Positions 34,733 through 40,806 of a DNA stretch of 41,569 bases are shown here, one piece after another. A program made the translations under genes and the position numbers. The notes beneath the pieces were generated by a model, which did not search any database, was not told where the DNA came from, and worked only from the letters and a program-made list of their open reading frames with translations. This DNA is from a virus: the IMG/VR virus record IMGVR_UViG_3300034106_002741, positions 1 to 41,569 of that record. One strand, given 5' to 3'. Within the stretch, counting starts at the first letter, position 1, and each line of letters starts with the position of its first letter.

Positions 34733-34930
34733 TCAAGCCTCCTGATAATCGTAAAGGTCAGCAGCTATACTTTCGAGACGTTGTAGAGTCGTTTGACTGA
34801 TCATGTGGCGTTTTATGTAACCATTTTTGGTGTAGAGTTGTTTTCTCCAATACTCACCAGCTTTAGGATCGTTATCATTGATATACTCAAAGCAGTCCGC
34901 AATGAGCAATTCAAGAGTGTCAGTGTTCAT
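34733..34930 (-). CDS. small acidic protein, 65 aa
   Basis: MNTDTLELLIADCFEYINDN, then DPKAGEYWRKQLYTKNGYIK and a helical end. Soluble alpha-helical. Second gene of the element-F module. No family recognised. Confidence 0.76.
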   Translation of the reverse strand: MNTDTLELLIADCFEYINDNDPKAGEYWRKQLYTKNGYIKRHMISQTTLQRLESIAADLYDYQEA

Positions 34931-34973
34931 TGTAGAAAAAACGGAGGTTTTAATGTAGAAAAAGTGGAGCTAA

Positions 34974-35141
34974 TCAGTCGGTGAACCCATAAAGATCCCA
35001 ACCAGGCTCTTCCTCTTCTTCTTCATTCCAATACTGATCATACTCCTCCTCGCTCATAGCGAAGACCTTAGCCATCTCCTCTCTGTCTTTATCGGAGATG
35101 TCAAAGATTTCAGCGGGAAGATCAGCGATTTCGTTGAACAT
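34974..35141 (-). CDS. very acidic small protein, 55 aa
   Basis: MFNEIADLPAEIFDISDKDR, a helical middle, a run of Glu (EEEEEE at about 40-45) and an end PGWDLYGFTD. Strong negative charge suggests a protein that mimics or competes for a DNA-binding surface, but this is a guess. It uses the GAGAGGAA site of cassette copy F. Confidence 0.74.
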   Translation of the reverse strand: MFNEIADLPAEIFDISDKDREEMAKVFAMSEEEYDQYWNEEEEEEPGWDLYGFTD

Positions 35142-35152
35142 TGGGTTGGATT

Positions 35153-35224
35153 CCTCTCAACATGGCCAAGATACAGGATCTGGCTGGGATCGGCGGGATC
35201 AGTGGACAGCCGCTCAACTGGCCT
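35153..35224 (-). repeat. intergenic cassette, copy F
   Basis: Coding sense: GGCCAGTTGAGCGGCTGTCC, ACTGATCCCGCC, 18 bp, TGTATCTT, GGCCATG, TTGAGAGGAA. An internal GATC-CCAGCCA-GATC pair could form a second hairpin. The stop of the 51-aa gene touches the left arm. Confidence 0.85.
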
Positions 35225-35378
35225 ACCAACCTCGATTTGATTGCTCAAACAGCTTACGATCTAGGGCCTCTTCATACTCATCCCCAGTCAGATAATCTTC
35301 CCAACATCCGCTGTCATCATAGCTGCGGTTCGAGTATTCCCAAGAGTAAGATTGGCCTTCGTAAAAGTGCAGAACCAT
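35223..35378 (-). CDS. small acidic protein, 51 aa
   Basis: MVLHFYEGQSYSWEYSNRSY, then DDSGCWEDYLTGDEYEEALD: acidic and aromatic. The start at 35378 lies 7 bases past the previous TGA. The stop (TAG) touches cassette F. Function unknown. Confidence 0.7.
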   Translation of the reverse strand: MVLHFYEGQSYSWEYSNRSYDDSGCWEDYLTGDEYEEALDRKLFEQSNRGW

Positions 35379-35385
35379 GATCGTT

Positions 35386-35586
35386 TCAGAGAGTTTGGAA
35401 AGGTTGAGCTTCTTTGATGTCGCTATCATAATACTTTCTCATGATAGAGTTAATCACAGGATACCATGGCTCATTGCCACTCGGATACCCACACTCTTCA
35501 GCTTGACGGAGAAACTTAAGGATGCAAGTTTCCTCGTCTTGAGTGAACTGAACTCGGTTCAATGTGTAGCCGGTAGTTTCAGTCAT
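35386..35586 (-). CDS. 66-aa protein, function unknown
   Basis: MTETTGYTLNRVQFTQDEET, then CILKFLRQAEECGYPSGNEP, YPVINSIMRKYYDSD: alternating strand and helix. Its start overlaps the last base of the 58-aa gene's stop. No recognised family. Confidence 0.76.
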   Translation of the reverse strand: MTETTGYTLNRVQFTQDEETCILKFLRQAEECGYPSGNEPWYPVINSIMRKYYDSDIKEAQPFQTL

Positions 35587-35762
35587 CAGAAACGAATGAT
35601 AGGATGCTCTAAATCAAGAGTATCACATTCTTGAGTGGAATACACTATCTCCACACTTTCTTGATAATACTCTTGATAATCGCTGTCATAGATGCAAACA
35701 TCTTGATTCAGCTGATCTTCATTCAGTTGTTGTAACAGTTGCAGAAGTTCTTTGTATTTCAT
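35586..35762 (-). CDS. acidic small protein, 58 aa
   Basis: From the ATG at 35762: MKYKELLQLLQQLNEDQLNQ, then an acidic segment (DVCIYDSDYQEYYQE) and end HPIIRF. A TTG two codons earlier is a possible start. The Leu-rich N-terminus may form a coiled coil. Function unknown. Confidence 0.74.
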   Translation of the reverse strand: MKYKELLQLLQQLNEDQLNQDVCIYDSDYQEYYQESVEIVYSTQECDTLDLEHPIIRF

Positions 35763-35764
35763 AA

Positions 35765-36043
35765 TCAAACCAGTTGAAGTTGGGGTGCAGGTTGAACACT
35801 AAAAGTACCAAGTCGATCGCAAGAGATGCTCACTGCGTTTGCAGGTGCTCCCAGTTCATCAACAACATCCCACCAATCTTCTCCCTCTTCGATAACAACA
35901 TAACCGAAACAACCAGCGATGGGCATAGATTGAATACCCCAACGCTCAGCTGAACGTTGCGTGTCCCACCAAGTACGCTCATTCCAGAACATGTTAGGTT
36001 CATCATTGCGAGGGCCAAAAGTGATGCAGATAAAGTTGCTCAT
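35765..36043 (-). CDS. 92-aa protein, function unknown
   Basis: MSNFICITFGPRNDEPNMFW, then NERTWWDTQRSAERWGIQSM and VVIEEGEDWWDVVDELGAPA. Trp-rich alpha/beta. The frame extends up through cassette copy G (including an in-frame MLRQTTA); I start at 36043. First gene of the G module. Confidence 0.78.
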   Translation of the reverse strand: MSNFICITFGPRNDEPNMFWNERTWWDTQRSAERWGIQSMPIAGCFGYVVIEEGEDWWDVVDELGAPANAVSISCDRLGTFSVQPAPQLQLV

Positions 36044-36054
36044 TGCGGTTGTTT

Positions 36055-36125
36055 GTCTCAACATGGCTAAGATACAGGATCTGGCTGGGTTTGGCGGGAT
36101 GAGTGGACAGCCCACCAACTGGCAC
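36055..36125 (-). repeat. intergenic cassette, copy G
   Basis: Coding sense: TGTGCCAGTTGGTGGGCTGTCC, ACTCATCCCGCC, 18 bp, TGTATCTT, AGCCATG, TTGAGA then CAAAC (RBS weakened). Confidence 0.82.
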
Positions 36126-36129
36126 ATTG

Positions 36130-36345
36130 CTATACCATTTTCAAACCATAATCTTTAAGCATAATGTCACGAACATGCTCACGATCAAAGCTGTCACCAT
36201 AAAACTCAGCTCCAGAGTTGATGTACTTCTGTGTAGCTTCCATCACCATGTCTAGTGTAGCTCCGATCTTGTAGATACCATTCTCACCATAAAAGCTGAG
36301 AACATAATTGTAGAAGTCAGCCATCAAAGTAGGATCGTACATCAT
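36130..36345 (-). CDS. 71-aa protein, function unknown
   Basis: MMYDPTLMADFYNYVLSFYG, then ENGIYKIGATLDMVMEATQK and DSFDREHVRDIMLKDYGLKM. Alpha-rich, acidic and soluble. Either of the first two Met codons may start it. Last gene of the H module, its TAG next to cassette G. Confidence 0.77.
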   Translation of the reverse strand: MMYDPTLMADFYNYVLSFYGENGIYKIGATLDMVMEATQKYINSGAEFYGDSFDREHVRDIMLKDYGLKMV

Positions 36346-36551
36346 CAGATCACACCTTCAGCAATTTCATTCATAATTGCACGAGCATACTTCATGAACC
36401 GATAAGCTGTAACTTCATCATAAGTGACACCATCAAGCACATCTGAGCCCATGTAAGTGTCAATGATTAGGTTACATGCGTCGTAGAGAGCAGCAGTGTG
36501 TTCAGCTTTTGAGTGAAATTGCATGGCGTTGTAAGTAGGCATTGTCATCAT
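36345..36551 (-). CDS. 68-aa protein, function unknown
   Basis: From the ATG at 36551: MMTMPTYNAMQFHSKAEHTA, then LYDACNLIIDTYMGSDVLDG and YDEVTAYRFMKYARAIMNEI. Helix-rich. The start overlaps the previous stop as TGATG; Met codons at 36548 and 36542 are alternatives. No recognised family. Confidence 0.74.
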   Translation of the reverse strand: MMTMPTYNAMQFHSKAEHTAALYDACNLIIDTYMGSDVLDGVTYDEVTAYRFMKYARAIMNEIAEGVI

Positions 36552-36874
36552 CAAACTCCTAGCAGTTCGCGTTGTTCAGGGGTGAGAGATTCGATCAGCT
36601 CTTTGCGTTTTTGTGCTTTGATTTCCTCTAGTAGCTTTTCTTCCAACATTCCATCAAGAACATCCATCATAGCATCAAAACTGTATGCTCCTTTATTCCA
36701 ATCACTTTCAGCTTTTTGAGTGATGACTACTTTTTCATCAAAGCCTTCTTGACAAAACATTTCATAGATACGAACTACATAATCGCCATCTTTGTCCTCA
36801 CGAACCACAACATTCAGTTGGAGTTTATCTGCTTTGGCGAAAAGTTTGAGAAGTTCAGTTGCTTTGATAGTCAT
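36551..36874 (-). CDS. 107-aa protein with charged C-terminal helix
   Basis: MTIKATELLKLFAKADKLQL, a beta portion (LNVVVREDKDGDYVVRIYEM), and from about residue 60 a long charged helix (MLEEKLLEEIKAQKRKELIE) that could be a coiled coil. Soluble. Function unknown. Confidence 0.8.
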   Translation of the reverse strand: MTIKATELLKLFAKADKLQLNVVVREDKDGDYVVRIYEMFCQEGFDEKVVITQKAESDWNKGAYSFDAMMDVLDGMLEEKLLEEIKAQKRKELIESLTPEQRELLGV

Positions 36875-36876
36875 GA

Positions 36877-37107
36877 TCAGAAGTGTGCCTCAGAGTAGTC
36901 AAGTTGTGCAGAGTATTCTGCAATTTTGTTGTAGCACTTCTCACGAGTTTGCTCATCAGCACCATGCATGAATGAGAAACAATACTTTATCCGTTGCTCA
37001 GGATGTGAGAGCACACGAGCAATCTCAGCTTGACGCTTTTGGTATGCAGCATTGTAAGCAAACATCTCGCGGTCTTCAATGCTCATTGTGTGATACTTGC
37101 GTTGCAT
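36877..37107 (-). CDS. 76-aa protein, function unknown
   Basis: From 37107: MQRKYHTMSIEDREMFAYNA, then AYQKRQAEIARVLSHPEQRI and an acidic end. The ATG at 37116 directly abuts the GAGAG of cassette H, too close for a ribosome-binding site, so I prefer the Met three codons later. Helix-rich. Function unknown. Confidence 0.76.
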   Translation of the reverse strand: MQRKYHTMSIEDREMFAYNAAYQKRQAEIARVLSHPEQRIKYCFSFMHGADEQTREKCYNKIAEYSAQLDYSEAHF

Positions 37108-37116
37108 GTGATTCAT

Positions 37117-37188
37117 CTCTCAACATAGCCAAGATACCACCGCCAAGGCCCCCTCGGCGGATTTAGTGGACAGTCCATCAACTGGCAC
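37117..37188 (-). repeat. intergenic cassette, copy H
   Basis: Coding sense: TGTGCCAGTTGATGGACTGTCC, ACTAAATCCGCC, 19 bp, TATCTT, GGCTATG, TTGAGAGATG. The GAGGGGGCC after CCGCC is shared with copies D and J. Confidence 0.83.
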
Positions 37189-37191
37189 ACA

Positions 37192-37344
37192 CTATCGGTT
37201 TAGGTTGGAAAGCTGTCGTTTAATCTCTACTTCCAACGGGATCAGATGCGACACCATAAAGTGCTCATACTCATTGTCTTTTAGGAGTTCGGTGATGTTA
37301 TCAATCTGCATCAATGCGAGAATGAACTTAGTTTTCTCATCCAT
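37192..37344 (-). CDS. small helical protein, 50 aa
   Basis: MDEKTKFILALMQIDNITEL, then KDNEYEHFMVSHLIPLEVEI: a helix-rich small protein. Its start overlaps the stop of the zinc-ribbon gene by 8 bases. Function unknown. Confidence 0.72.
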   Translation of the reverse strand: MDEKTKFILALMQIDNITELLKDNEYEHFMVSHLIPLEVEIKRQLSNLNR

Positions 37345-37543
37345 AGCTTCGGTCAAATCGGTGTTTGCAATCAGGACACATAAAGTATGCAGTTCGGTCT
37401 AAATCACGATCATAACATGCAATCACCCGACTGTAAAAGTACGGGGGAGAATAGTTCTCCCATCGTTCTTCGGGAATCAATGAATCAACCCAGTTTGCAT
37501 TACATTCTGGACAATTCTCTAGTTTGGTTACATCTGGTTTCAT
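37337..37543 (-). CDS. zinc-ribbon-like protein, 68 aa
   Basis: From the Met at 37543, CPEC (residues 11-14) and CPDC (56-59) are two Cys pairs separated by about 42 residues, as in a zinc-ribbon/knuckle domain. Between them is a Tyr-rich segment (NYSPPYFYSRVIACYDRDLD). A nucleic-acid or RNA-polymerase-binding role is common for phage zinc ribbons but is not shown here. The frame is open 12 codons further up, overlapping the previous gene. Confidence 0.76.
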   Translation of the reverse strand: MKPDVTKLENCPECNANWVDSLIPEERWENYSPPYFYSRVIACYDRDLDRTAYFMCPDCKHRFDRSYG

Positions 37544-37547
37544 TATT

Positions 37548-37760
37548 TCAGTTAATGATGGTATCAACATTAGGATCAAATGTCACCTCAGTGATGACAT
37601 CAAACTCATCAGTCATTTTAACATAATTCCAGAGACCTTCATCTTCACCTTCCTGATACAAATGAATGAAACCTTCTGCATCCTGTTTCACATAACAACC
37701 ATCATAATCCTCACCATCGAACACATAACCAGATGCAATCAGTGCGTCAACGAAAGTCAT
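37548..37760 (-). CDS. acidic protein, 70 aa
   Basis: MTFVDALIASGYVFDGEDYD, then GCYVKQDAEGFIHLYQEGED and an end DPNVDTIIN. Very acidic and beta-rich. Starts after the GAGAGAAA of cassette copy I. First gene of module I. Function unknown. Confidence 0.78.
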   Translation of the reverse strand: MTFVDALIASGYVFDGEDYDGCYVKQDAEGFIHLYQEGEDEGLWNYVKMTDEFDVITEVTFDPNVDTIIN

Positions 37761-37775
37761 GGGAGTTGTGTGTTT

Positions 37776-37847
37776 CTCTCAACATAGCTAAGATACATCG
37801 TATCAGCGACCAGTGGGGAGATTAGTGGACAGTCTGCGGATTGTCAC
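37776..37847 (-). repeat. intergenic cassette, copy I
   Basis: Coding sense: TGTGACAATCCGCAGACTGTCC, ACTAATCTCCCC, 19 bp, TGTATCTT, AGCTATG, TTGAGAGAAA. Shares GACAAT and the flanking CTTG with copy E; both copies border gene-free spacers rather than a gene end. Confidence 0.82.
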
Positions 37848-38030
37848 AAGGGGGCTGGGTTTTGGATAGATCACAGCGGCTCCCAGTGAGTCCCGATTCT
37901 GTCTCAGTGAGATCCCTGTTGTGGCAAGGGGTTTGAGTTTGAGCAAACTTTGATTTTCTTGCAATTTTACCCCAGTAGGGGATTGGTTCATCCATTGCAA
38001 TCAGAATCATCAAAAAATGAATTGTTGTAA
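37848..38030. other. gene-free spacer beyond cassette copy I
   Basis: About 180 bases. It holds direct repeats CAGTGAG-TCCC and CAGTGAGATCCC, a CCCC-TACT-GGGG hairpin (37970-37981) followed by TAAAATTGC in the coding sense that may be a weak terminator for the RlpA gene, and a GTTTG/CAAAC pair. Two overlapping open stretches look unlike proteins. Confidence 0.45.
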
Positions 38031-38336
38031 CTAACCGATCACACGATAACAGACAACTGCATTGCCTCTAGATGGTGGAGCAATCTTCCTGAAAGCTCCA
38101 TACGAGAGATCAATGTCTGCGTGGCTATATGGCCCACGATCATTGACTCTTACAATCACCTGTTTCATGTTATCTTGATTGGTGATTCTCAGTTTCGTGC
38201 CGAAAGGCAAATAAGGGTGAGCTGCAGTAAGATTATGAGCATCAAACCGAGCCCCGTTAGCCGTGATTTTTCCATGAAAGCCGTCACCTATTCCATAGTA
38301 TGTAGCAATGCCACACATCAAACTAGCTAGGATCAT
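38031..38336 (-). CDS. RlpA-like double-psi beta-barrel protein
   Basis: 101 residues from 38336. ITANGARFDAHNLTAAHPYL, PFGTKLRITN, VIVRVNDRGPY and DIDLSYGAF are the core of the RlpA/DPBB fold. The residues matching the catalytic His and Asp of lytic-transglycosylase RlpA are present (His40 in TAAHPYLPFG, Asp66 in NDRGP), so it may cut peptidoglycan glycan strands. No SPOR domain. The export signal is short (MILASLMCGIATYYG); a TTG start at 38378 would add a more hydrophobic leader. Two tiny membrane proteins lie just upstream, suggesting an envelope-acting unit. Ordinary RlpA proteins are larger. Confidence 0.8.
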   Translation of the reverse strand: MILASLMCGIATYYGIGDGFHGKITANGARFDAHNLTAAHPYLPFGTKLRITNQDNMKQVIVRVNDRGPYSHADIDLSYGAFRKIAPPSRGNAVVCYRVIG

Positions 38337-38421
38337 CGTCTCTTGGATTGATAGCGAAAAGACAATAACTGACCGCAAATGATACAGCAGTTACGGTCAG
38401 GTAGATGACAAGATAAGTCAT
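38323..38421 (-). CDS. tiny membrane peptide, 32 aa
   Basis: MTYLVIYLTVTAVSFAVSYC, one hydrophobic span (residues 3-23) and a polar, acidic end (AINPRDDDPS). It overlaps the RlpA start by 14 bases and its own start overlaps the previous stop (TGATG). A single-span membrane peptide that could anchor or recruit the RlpA-like enzyme. Confidence 0.62.
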   Translation of the reverse strand: MTYLVIYLTVTAVSFAVSYCLFAINPRDDDPS

Positions 38422-38558
38422 CAATCTTTCTTTTGCATCTCTTCAATGTCTTTCAACATTTCATCCAGACGCTTAGCACTTCGGGCATTCAGAATAATGT
38501 CAGTGACACAATAGCCAAAGGCGAACCATGCGGCGACAATAGTGAGAATAGAAAACAT
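38421..38558 (-). CDS. small membrane protein with charged helix, 45 aa
   Basis: MFSILTIVAAWFAFGYCVTD gives a transmembrane span, then IILNARSAKRLDEMLKDIEE and MQKKD, a charged helix. This layout is seen in Rz-like spanins and small membrane adaptors, but it is too short to name. First of the two membrane proteins before the RlpA-like gene. Confidence 0.7.
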   Translation of the reverse strand: MFSILTIVAAWFAFGYCVTDIILNARSAKRLDEMLKDIEEMQKKD

Positions 38559-38560
38559 AA

Positions 38561-38731
38561 TTAACCTCCTACAGATTGAATAGTAATAACATCTAAAGTT
38601 TCCTGAGTTAGATTAACTTCCTCAGGTTCATCTGTCTCACCCAAGTAAGCACTGAGAAGATCATAGATCAAACTCATTTGCTCATTGGTGAACAGGTATT
38701 GTTGATCTGGGTGAAGAATGGAAACATTCAT
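38561..38731 (-). CDS. acidic small protein, 56 aa
   Basis: MNVSILHPDQQYLFTNEQMS, then LIYDLLSAYLGETDEPEEVN and an end IQSVGG. Acidic and soluble. Starts in an ATGA overlap with the 66-aa gene. Function unknown. Confidence 0.74.
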   Translation of the reverse strand: MNVSILHPDQQYLFTNEQMSLIYDLLSAYLGETDEPEEVNLTQETLDVITIQSVGG

Positions 38732-38928
38732 TTCAGTTCTTGAAGCACAGCAACAAAGCTTTCAAGGCAATCTTTGGGGATGTGAAAAGATTGTCCTGTT
38801 TTAGTTTCTTCCATTCCATGAGTTTCATAGGCAGAAACTTCAATACATCCTTCACCATCATCACTAAACTGGTAGAACCAACCATCTTCATGGTGAATAC
38901 GAATCTCGCGGGTGATTTGGTAAGTCAT
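38728..38928 (-). CDS. 66-aa protein, function unknown
   Basis: MTYQITREIRIHHEDGWFYQ, then FSDDGEGCIEVSAYETHGME and an end ESFVAVLQELK: a beta-rich fold with a C-terminal helix. Its start overlaps the last base of the 78-aa gene's stop. No recognised family. Confidence 0.78.
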   Translation of the reverse strand: MTYQITREIRIHHEDGWFYQFSDDGEGCIEVSAYETHGMEETKTGQSFHIPKDCLESFVAVLQELK

Positions 38929-39164
38929 CAGTGAGTGTTGAGAATGTGGACAAAATCAAGGGAAAATACACACCAACCAGTGTAATCTGACACCTCTTCA
39001 ACTAGAACATCAGCAATGGCTTCATCATCATCGTCATCATCAACTTTCACCTCAAAGACATTACCAACAACAGAATCTACAACCTCTTGTTGTTGTTCTG
39101 CGGTGAAGTCTAAATCATCAAAATCAAAAGAAACTTCGGTGACTTGGAGAGTAAGAGTTTTCAT
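38928..39164 (-). CDS. very acidic protein, 78 aa
   Basis: MKTLTLQVTEVSFDFDDLDF, then VGNVFEVKVDDDDDDEAIAD and SDYTGWCVFSLDFVHIL. Beta-rich and very acidic with an Asp run in a loop. It could be a DNA mimic or inhibitor, but nothing here shows it. Second gene of module J. Confidence 0.78.
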   Translation of the reverse strand: MKTLTLQVTEVSFDFDDLDFTAEQQQEVVDSVVGNVFEVKVDDDDDDEAIADVLVEEVSDYTGWCVFSLDFVHILNTH

Positions 39165-39166
39165 GA

Positions 39167-39331
39167 TCAGTAGTTAGAAACAGTTCTGAAGATGATGCCA
39201 GTTTCGTTATAACGAAGAGTCACATCACAATAATACTCTTCGGACAAATTGTATGCGAGATCGTATGCACGATCCATGTCGGTGGTAGTGTTCTCCCACG
39301 GTGCCGCAGGGCAGATAACGTCGATTCGCAT
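39167..39331 (-). CDS. small protein, 54 aa
   Basis: From 39331: MRIDVICPAAPWENTTTDMD, then RAYDLAYNLSEEYYCDVTLR: a strand, a helix, a strand; a small alpha/beta protein. The in-frame extension above it crosses cassette J (including MLRGITP). Uses the GAGAGGAA site. Function unknown. Confidence 0.76.
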   Translation of the reverse strand: MRIDVICPAAPWENTTTDMDRAYDLAYNLSEEYYCDVTLRYNETGIIFRTVSNY

Positions 39332-39341
39332 CGGTGTGATT

Positions 39342-39414
39342 CCTCTCAACATGGCCAAGATACCAAGGATGAGCCCCCAGTGGCGGGTTTGGTGGACAGT
39401 CCGCAGACTGTCAC
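39342..39414 (-). repeat. intergenic cassette, copy J (best-preserved)
   Basis: Coding sense: TGTGACAGT-CTGCGG-ACTGTCC (perfect palindrome arms), ACCAAACCCGCC, 19 bp, TATCTT, GGCCATG, TTGAGAGGAA. The upstream gene's TGA stop is the first TGA of the palindrome. Confidence 0.88.
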
Positions 39415-40055
39415 AGTTTAAGTTGACTGCAATAGTATGCTCCTTCTTCCATACCAAAATCACCTTTAACAAATGAATTAAAACCTATGACAATTCTCGT
39501 ATCATCATCATTACTTTTTTCGACACTATGTAGAACATGAGATGGAAAGATTACCATTGTCCCAGACTTAACAGAAATAGCCCAGTTTGAACTGTTGTAA
39601 TAGTTCCAAGTTCCATCATAATCATAAGTAAAATCAAACTTTTCAAGATAACCTTGTTTGCCGTGAAGAATAAGATTACCCATGTTCTCATTAGCATTCA
39701 CATAATAAACTCCACTGAAAATACAATTTTGGTGATCATGTTGATGATGATGTTGTCCCTTATTTTTTGTAGTAATCCAAGAGTTTGTAATGTAAAAGTC
39801 TTGTTTAATGTGCAGATAGTTTTTTGTAAACGTGTCTAGATGATGTTGACATAGTTGGTGAACACTTCTTAACGCCAAGTTTTTCAGAACGTGGACATCA
39901 GTTGTTAAACTAACATCAGTTTTTTCATGTAGTGATTTTATTGCACTATCAATACATCCTTGTTCTACATCACTTAATGTATAATTAACATCTTCAACAT
40001 AATAAATTGGAGTTGAATATAGTGGTAAAACTATTGTTGGCGAAGACTTAATCAT
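39411..40055 (-). CDS. 2OG-Fe(II) oxygenase, PF13759-like
   Basis: 214 residues. SWITTKNKGQHHHQHDHQNC (92-111) then IFSGVYYVNANENMGNL is the signature of this oxygenase family, with His and Asp ligands in the QHHHQHDH cluster (102-108), a distal His at 176 (HVLHSVEKS) and an Arg at 187 for 2-oxoglutarate. Such proteins are common in cyanophages; the substrate is unknown. Base composition is more AT-rich than nearby small genes, and a late-promoter-like AGTAAATA stands upstream, so it looks like a separately controlled gene inserted into the small-gene region. Confidence 0.8.
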   Translation of the reverse strand: MIKSSPTIVLPLYSTPIYYVEDVNYTLSDVEQGCIDSAIKSLHEKTDVSLTTDVHVLKNLALRSVHQLCQHHLDTFTKNYLHIKQDFYITNSWITTKNKGQHHHQHDHQNCIFSGVYYVNANENMGNLILHGKQGYLEKFDFTYDYDGTWNYYNSSNWAISVKSGTMVIFPSHVLHSVEKSNDDDTRIVIGFNSFVKGDFGMEEGAYYCSQLKL

Positions 40056-40076
40056 GTTATGTTTTCAATACTCTTA

Positions 40077-40289
40077 TTATTTACTACCTCGTGCGGCACC
40101 TAAGATAGCCTGCACAAGGAAGATGATAGCGAAACATTGCCAAAATGTAAGTTGAACTGCGAACCATGATAGAATCAGTCCAAGTAACCAAGCTTCAAAG
40201 CAAAGAAAGGCAAATGAAACTGCAATAATTCCAACAACGGCTCCTAGAAGCCATGCAAGAGACTTGTCACTAAATCGGTTGTAGCTCAT
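40077..40289 (-). CDS. small multi-span membrane protein, 70 aa
   Basis: From 40289: MSYNRFSDKSLAWLLGAVVG, then IIAVSFAFLCFEAWLLGLIL and SWFAVQLTFWQCFAIIFLVQ: two to three hydrophobic spans rich in Trp and Phe. A GAGG site precedes it by 9 bases; an ATG two codons up is less well placed. Inner-membrane protein, function unknown. Confidence 0.8.
   Translation of the reverse strand: MSYNRFSDKSLAWLLGAVVGIIAVSFAFLCFEAWLLGLILSWFAVQLTFWQCFAIIFLVQAILGAARGSK
40078..40085 (-). promoter_or_regulatory. late-promoter-like octamer before the oxygenase gene
   Basis: AGTAAATA on the minus strand, 23 bases before the ATG at 40055, overlapping the end of the membrane-protein gene. No repeat cassette precedes this gene, so this is the only promoter-like signal visible for it. 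Confidence 0.35.
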
Positions 40290-40552
40290 CACCATGTACC
40301 TCGTTGAATGTGAATCTTCTTGATTTCAGTATAAACGAATTGTTTCAGTTTGTCATCATCAGTGTGATCAAATGCGTACCAAAGTCGATTCAAATACTCA
40401 TCTTGTTTCATACACTTTACAACTTCTGCGTTAGTAACACCCAGATCATTTAGAGATGATCCAGCTTTACTTTTAGGACGACCAAAGTTGCCAGTGATAT
40501 TACCTTGAGTCCGCAATTTGGGACGGATCTTAGACAAATTAGAATAGGTCAT
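40289..40552 (-). CDS. 87-aa basic protein, function unknown
   Basis: MTYSNLSKIRPKLRTQGNIT, a basic N-terminus, then FGRPKSKAGSSLNDLG, then an acidic helical segment with Lys-rich end. The basic front could bind nucleic acid. It overlaps both neighbours by one base. No recognised family. Confidence 0.78.
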   Translation of the reverse strand: MTYSNLSKIRPKLRTQGNITGNFGRPKSKAGSSLNDLGVTNAEVVKCMKQDEYLNRLWYAFDHTDDDKLKQFVYTEIKKIHIQRGTW

Positions 40553-40803
40553 CAGAGAACCTTCATTTGGCGAAGTTCTTCATCAATACAGTCAAAGATT
40601 TCCGTATAGATGTGATCATATTGGTCTAGACTTTCAATCACTTTATATGCAACAGCTTCGGTTACATCAATCTCACCATCAGGATCAGGATAATCCATCA
40701 CATCCTCTTTTGTGTAGATCCATGCAGCGACAGGTGCATTTTCACCCTGTTGTCGAATAAGATTCTCTACAGCTTTGCGGAGTTCAGAAAGAGTGCGAGT
40801 CAA
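40552..40803 (-). CDS. acidic 83-aa protein with TTG start
   Basis: It begins with TTG at 40803 preceded by a strong GGAGG at ideal distance; no ATG occurs until residue 36. The protein reads MTRTLSELRKAVENLIRQQG, then YTKEDVMDYPDPDGEIDVTE, ending FDCIDEELRQMKVL. Helix-rich and acidic. The previous gene's TGA is in the same frame two codons before the start. Function unknown. Confidence 0.78.
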   Translation of the reverse strand: MTRTLSELRKAVENLIRQQGENAPVAAWIYTKEDVMDYPDPDGEIDVTEAVAYKVIESLDQYDHIYTEIFDCIDEELRQMKVL

Positions 40804-40806
40804 GAT

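Noticed and set aside
34142-34786. 214-codon open frame on the plus strand
   Set aside because: Antisense to two minus-strand genes with overlaps and proper starts; its translation is low-complexity and rich in His/Cys as expected of a shadow.
37803-38013. Two overlapping 63-65 codon minus-strand frames beyond copy I
   Set aside because: They run over direct repeats and cassette sequence, overlap each other and lack ribosome-binding sites.
39411-40055. Insertion sequence or homing endonuclease carrying the oxygenase gene
   Set aside because: No transposase, endonuclease motif, terminal inverted repeats or target-site duplication seen around it.
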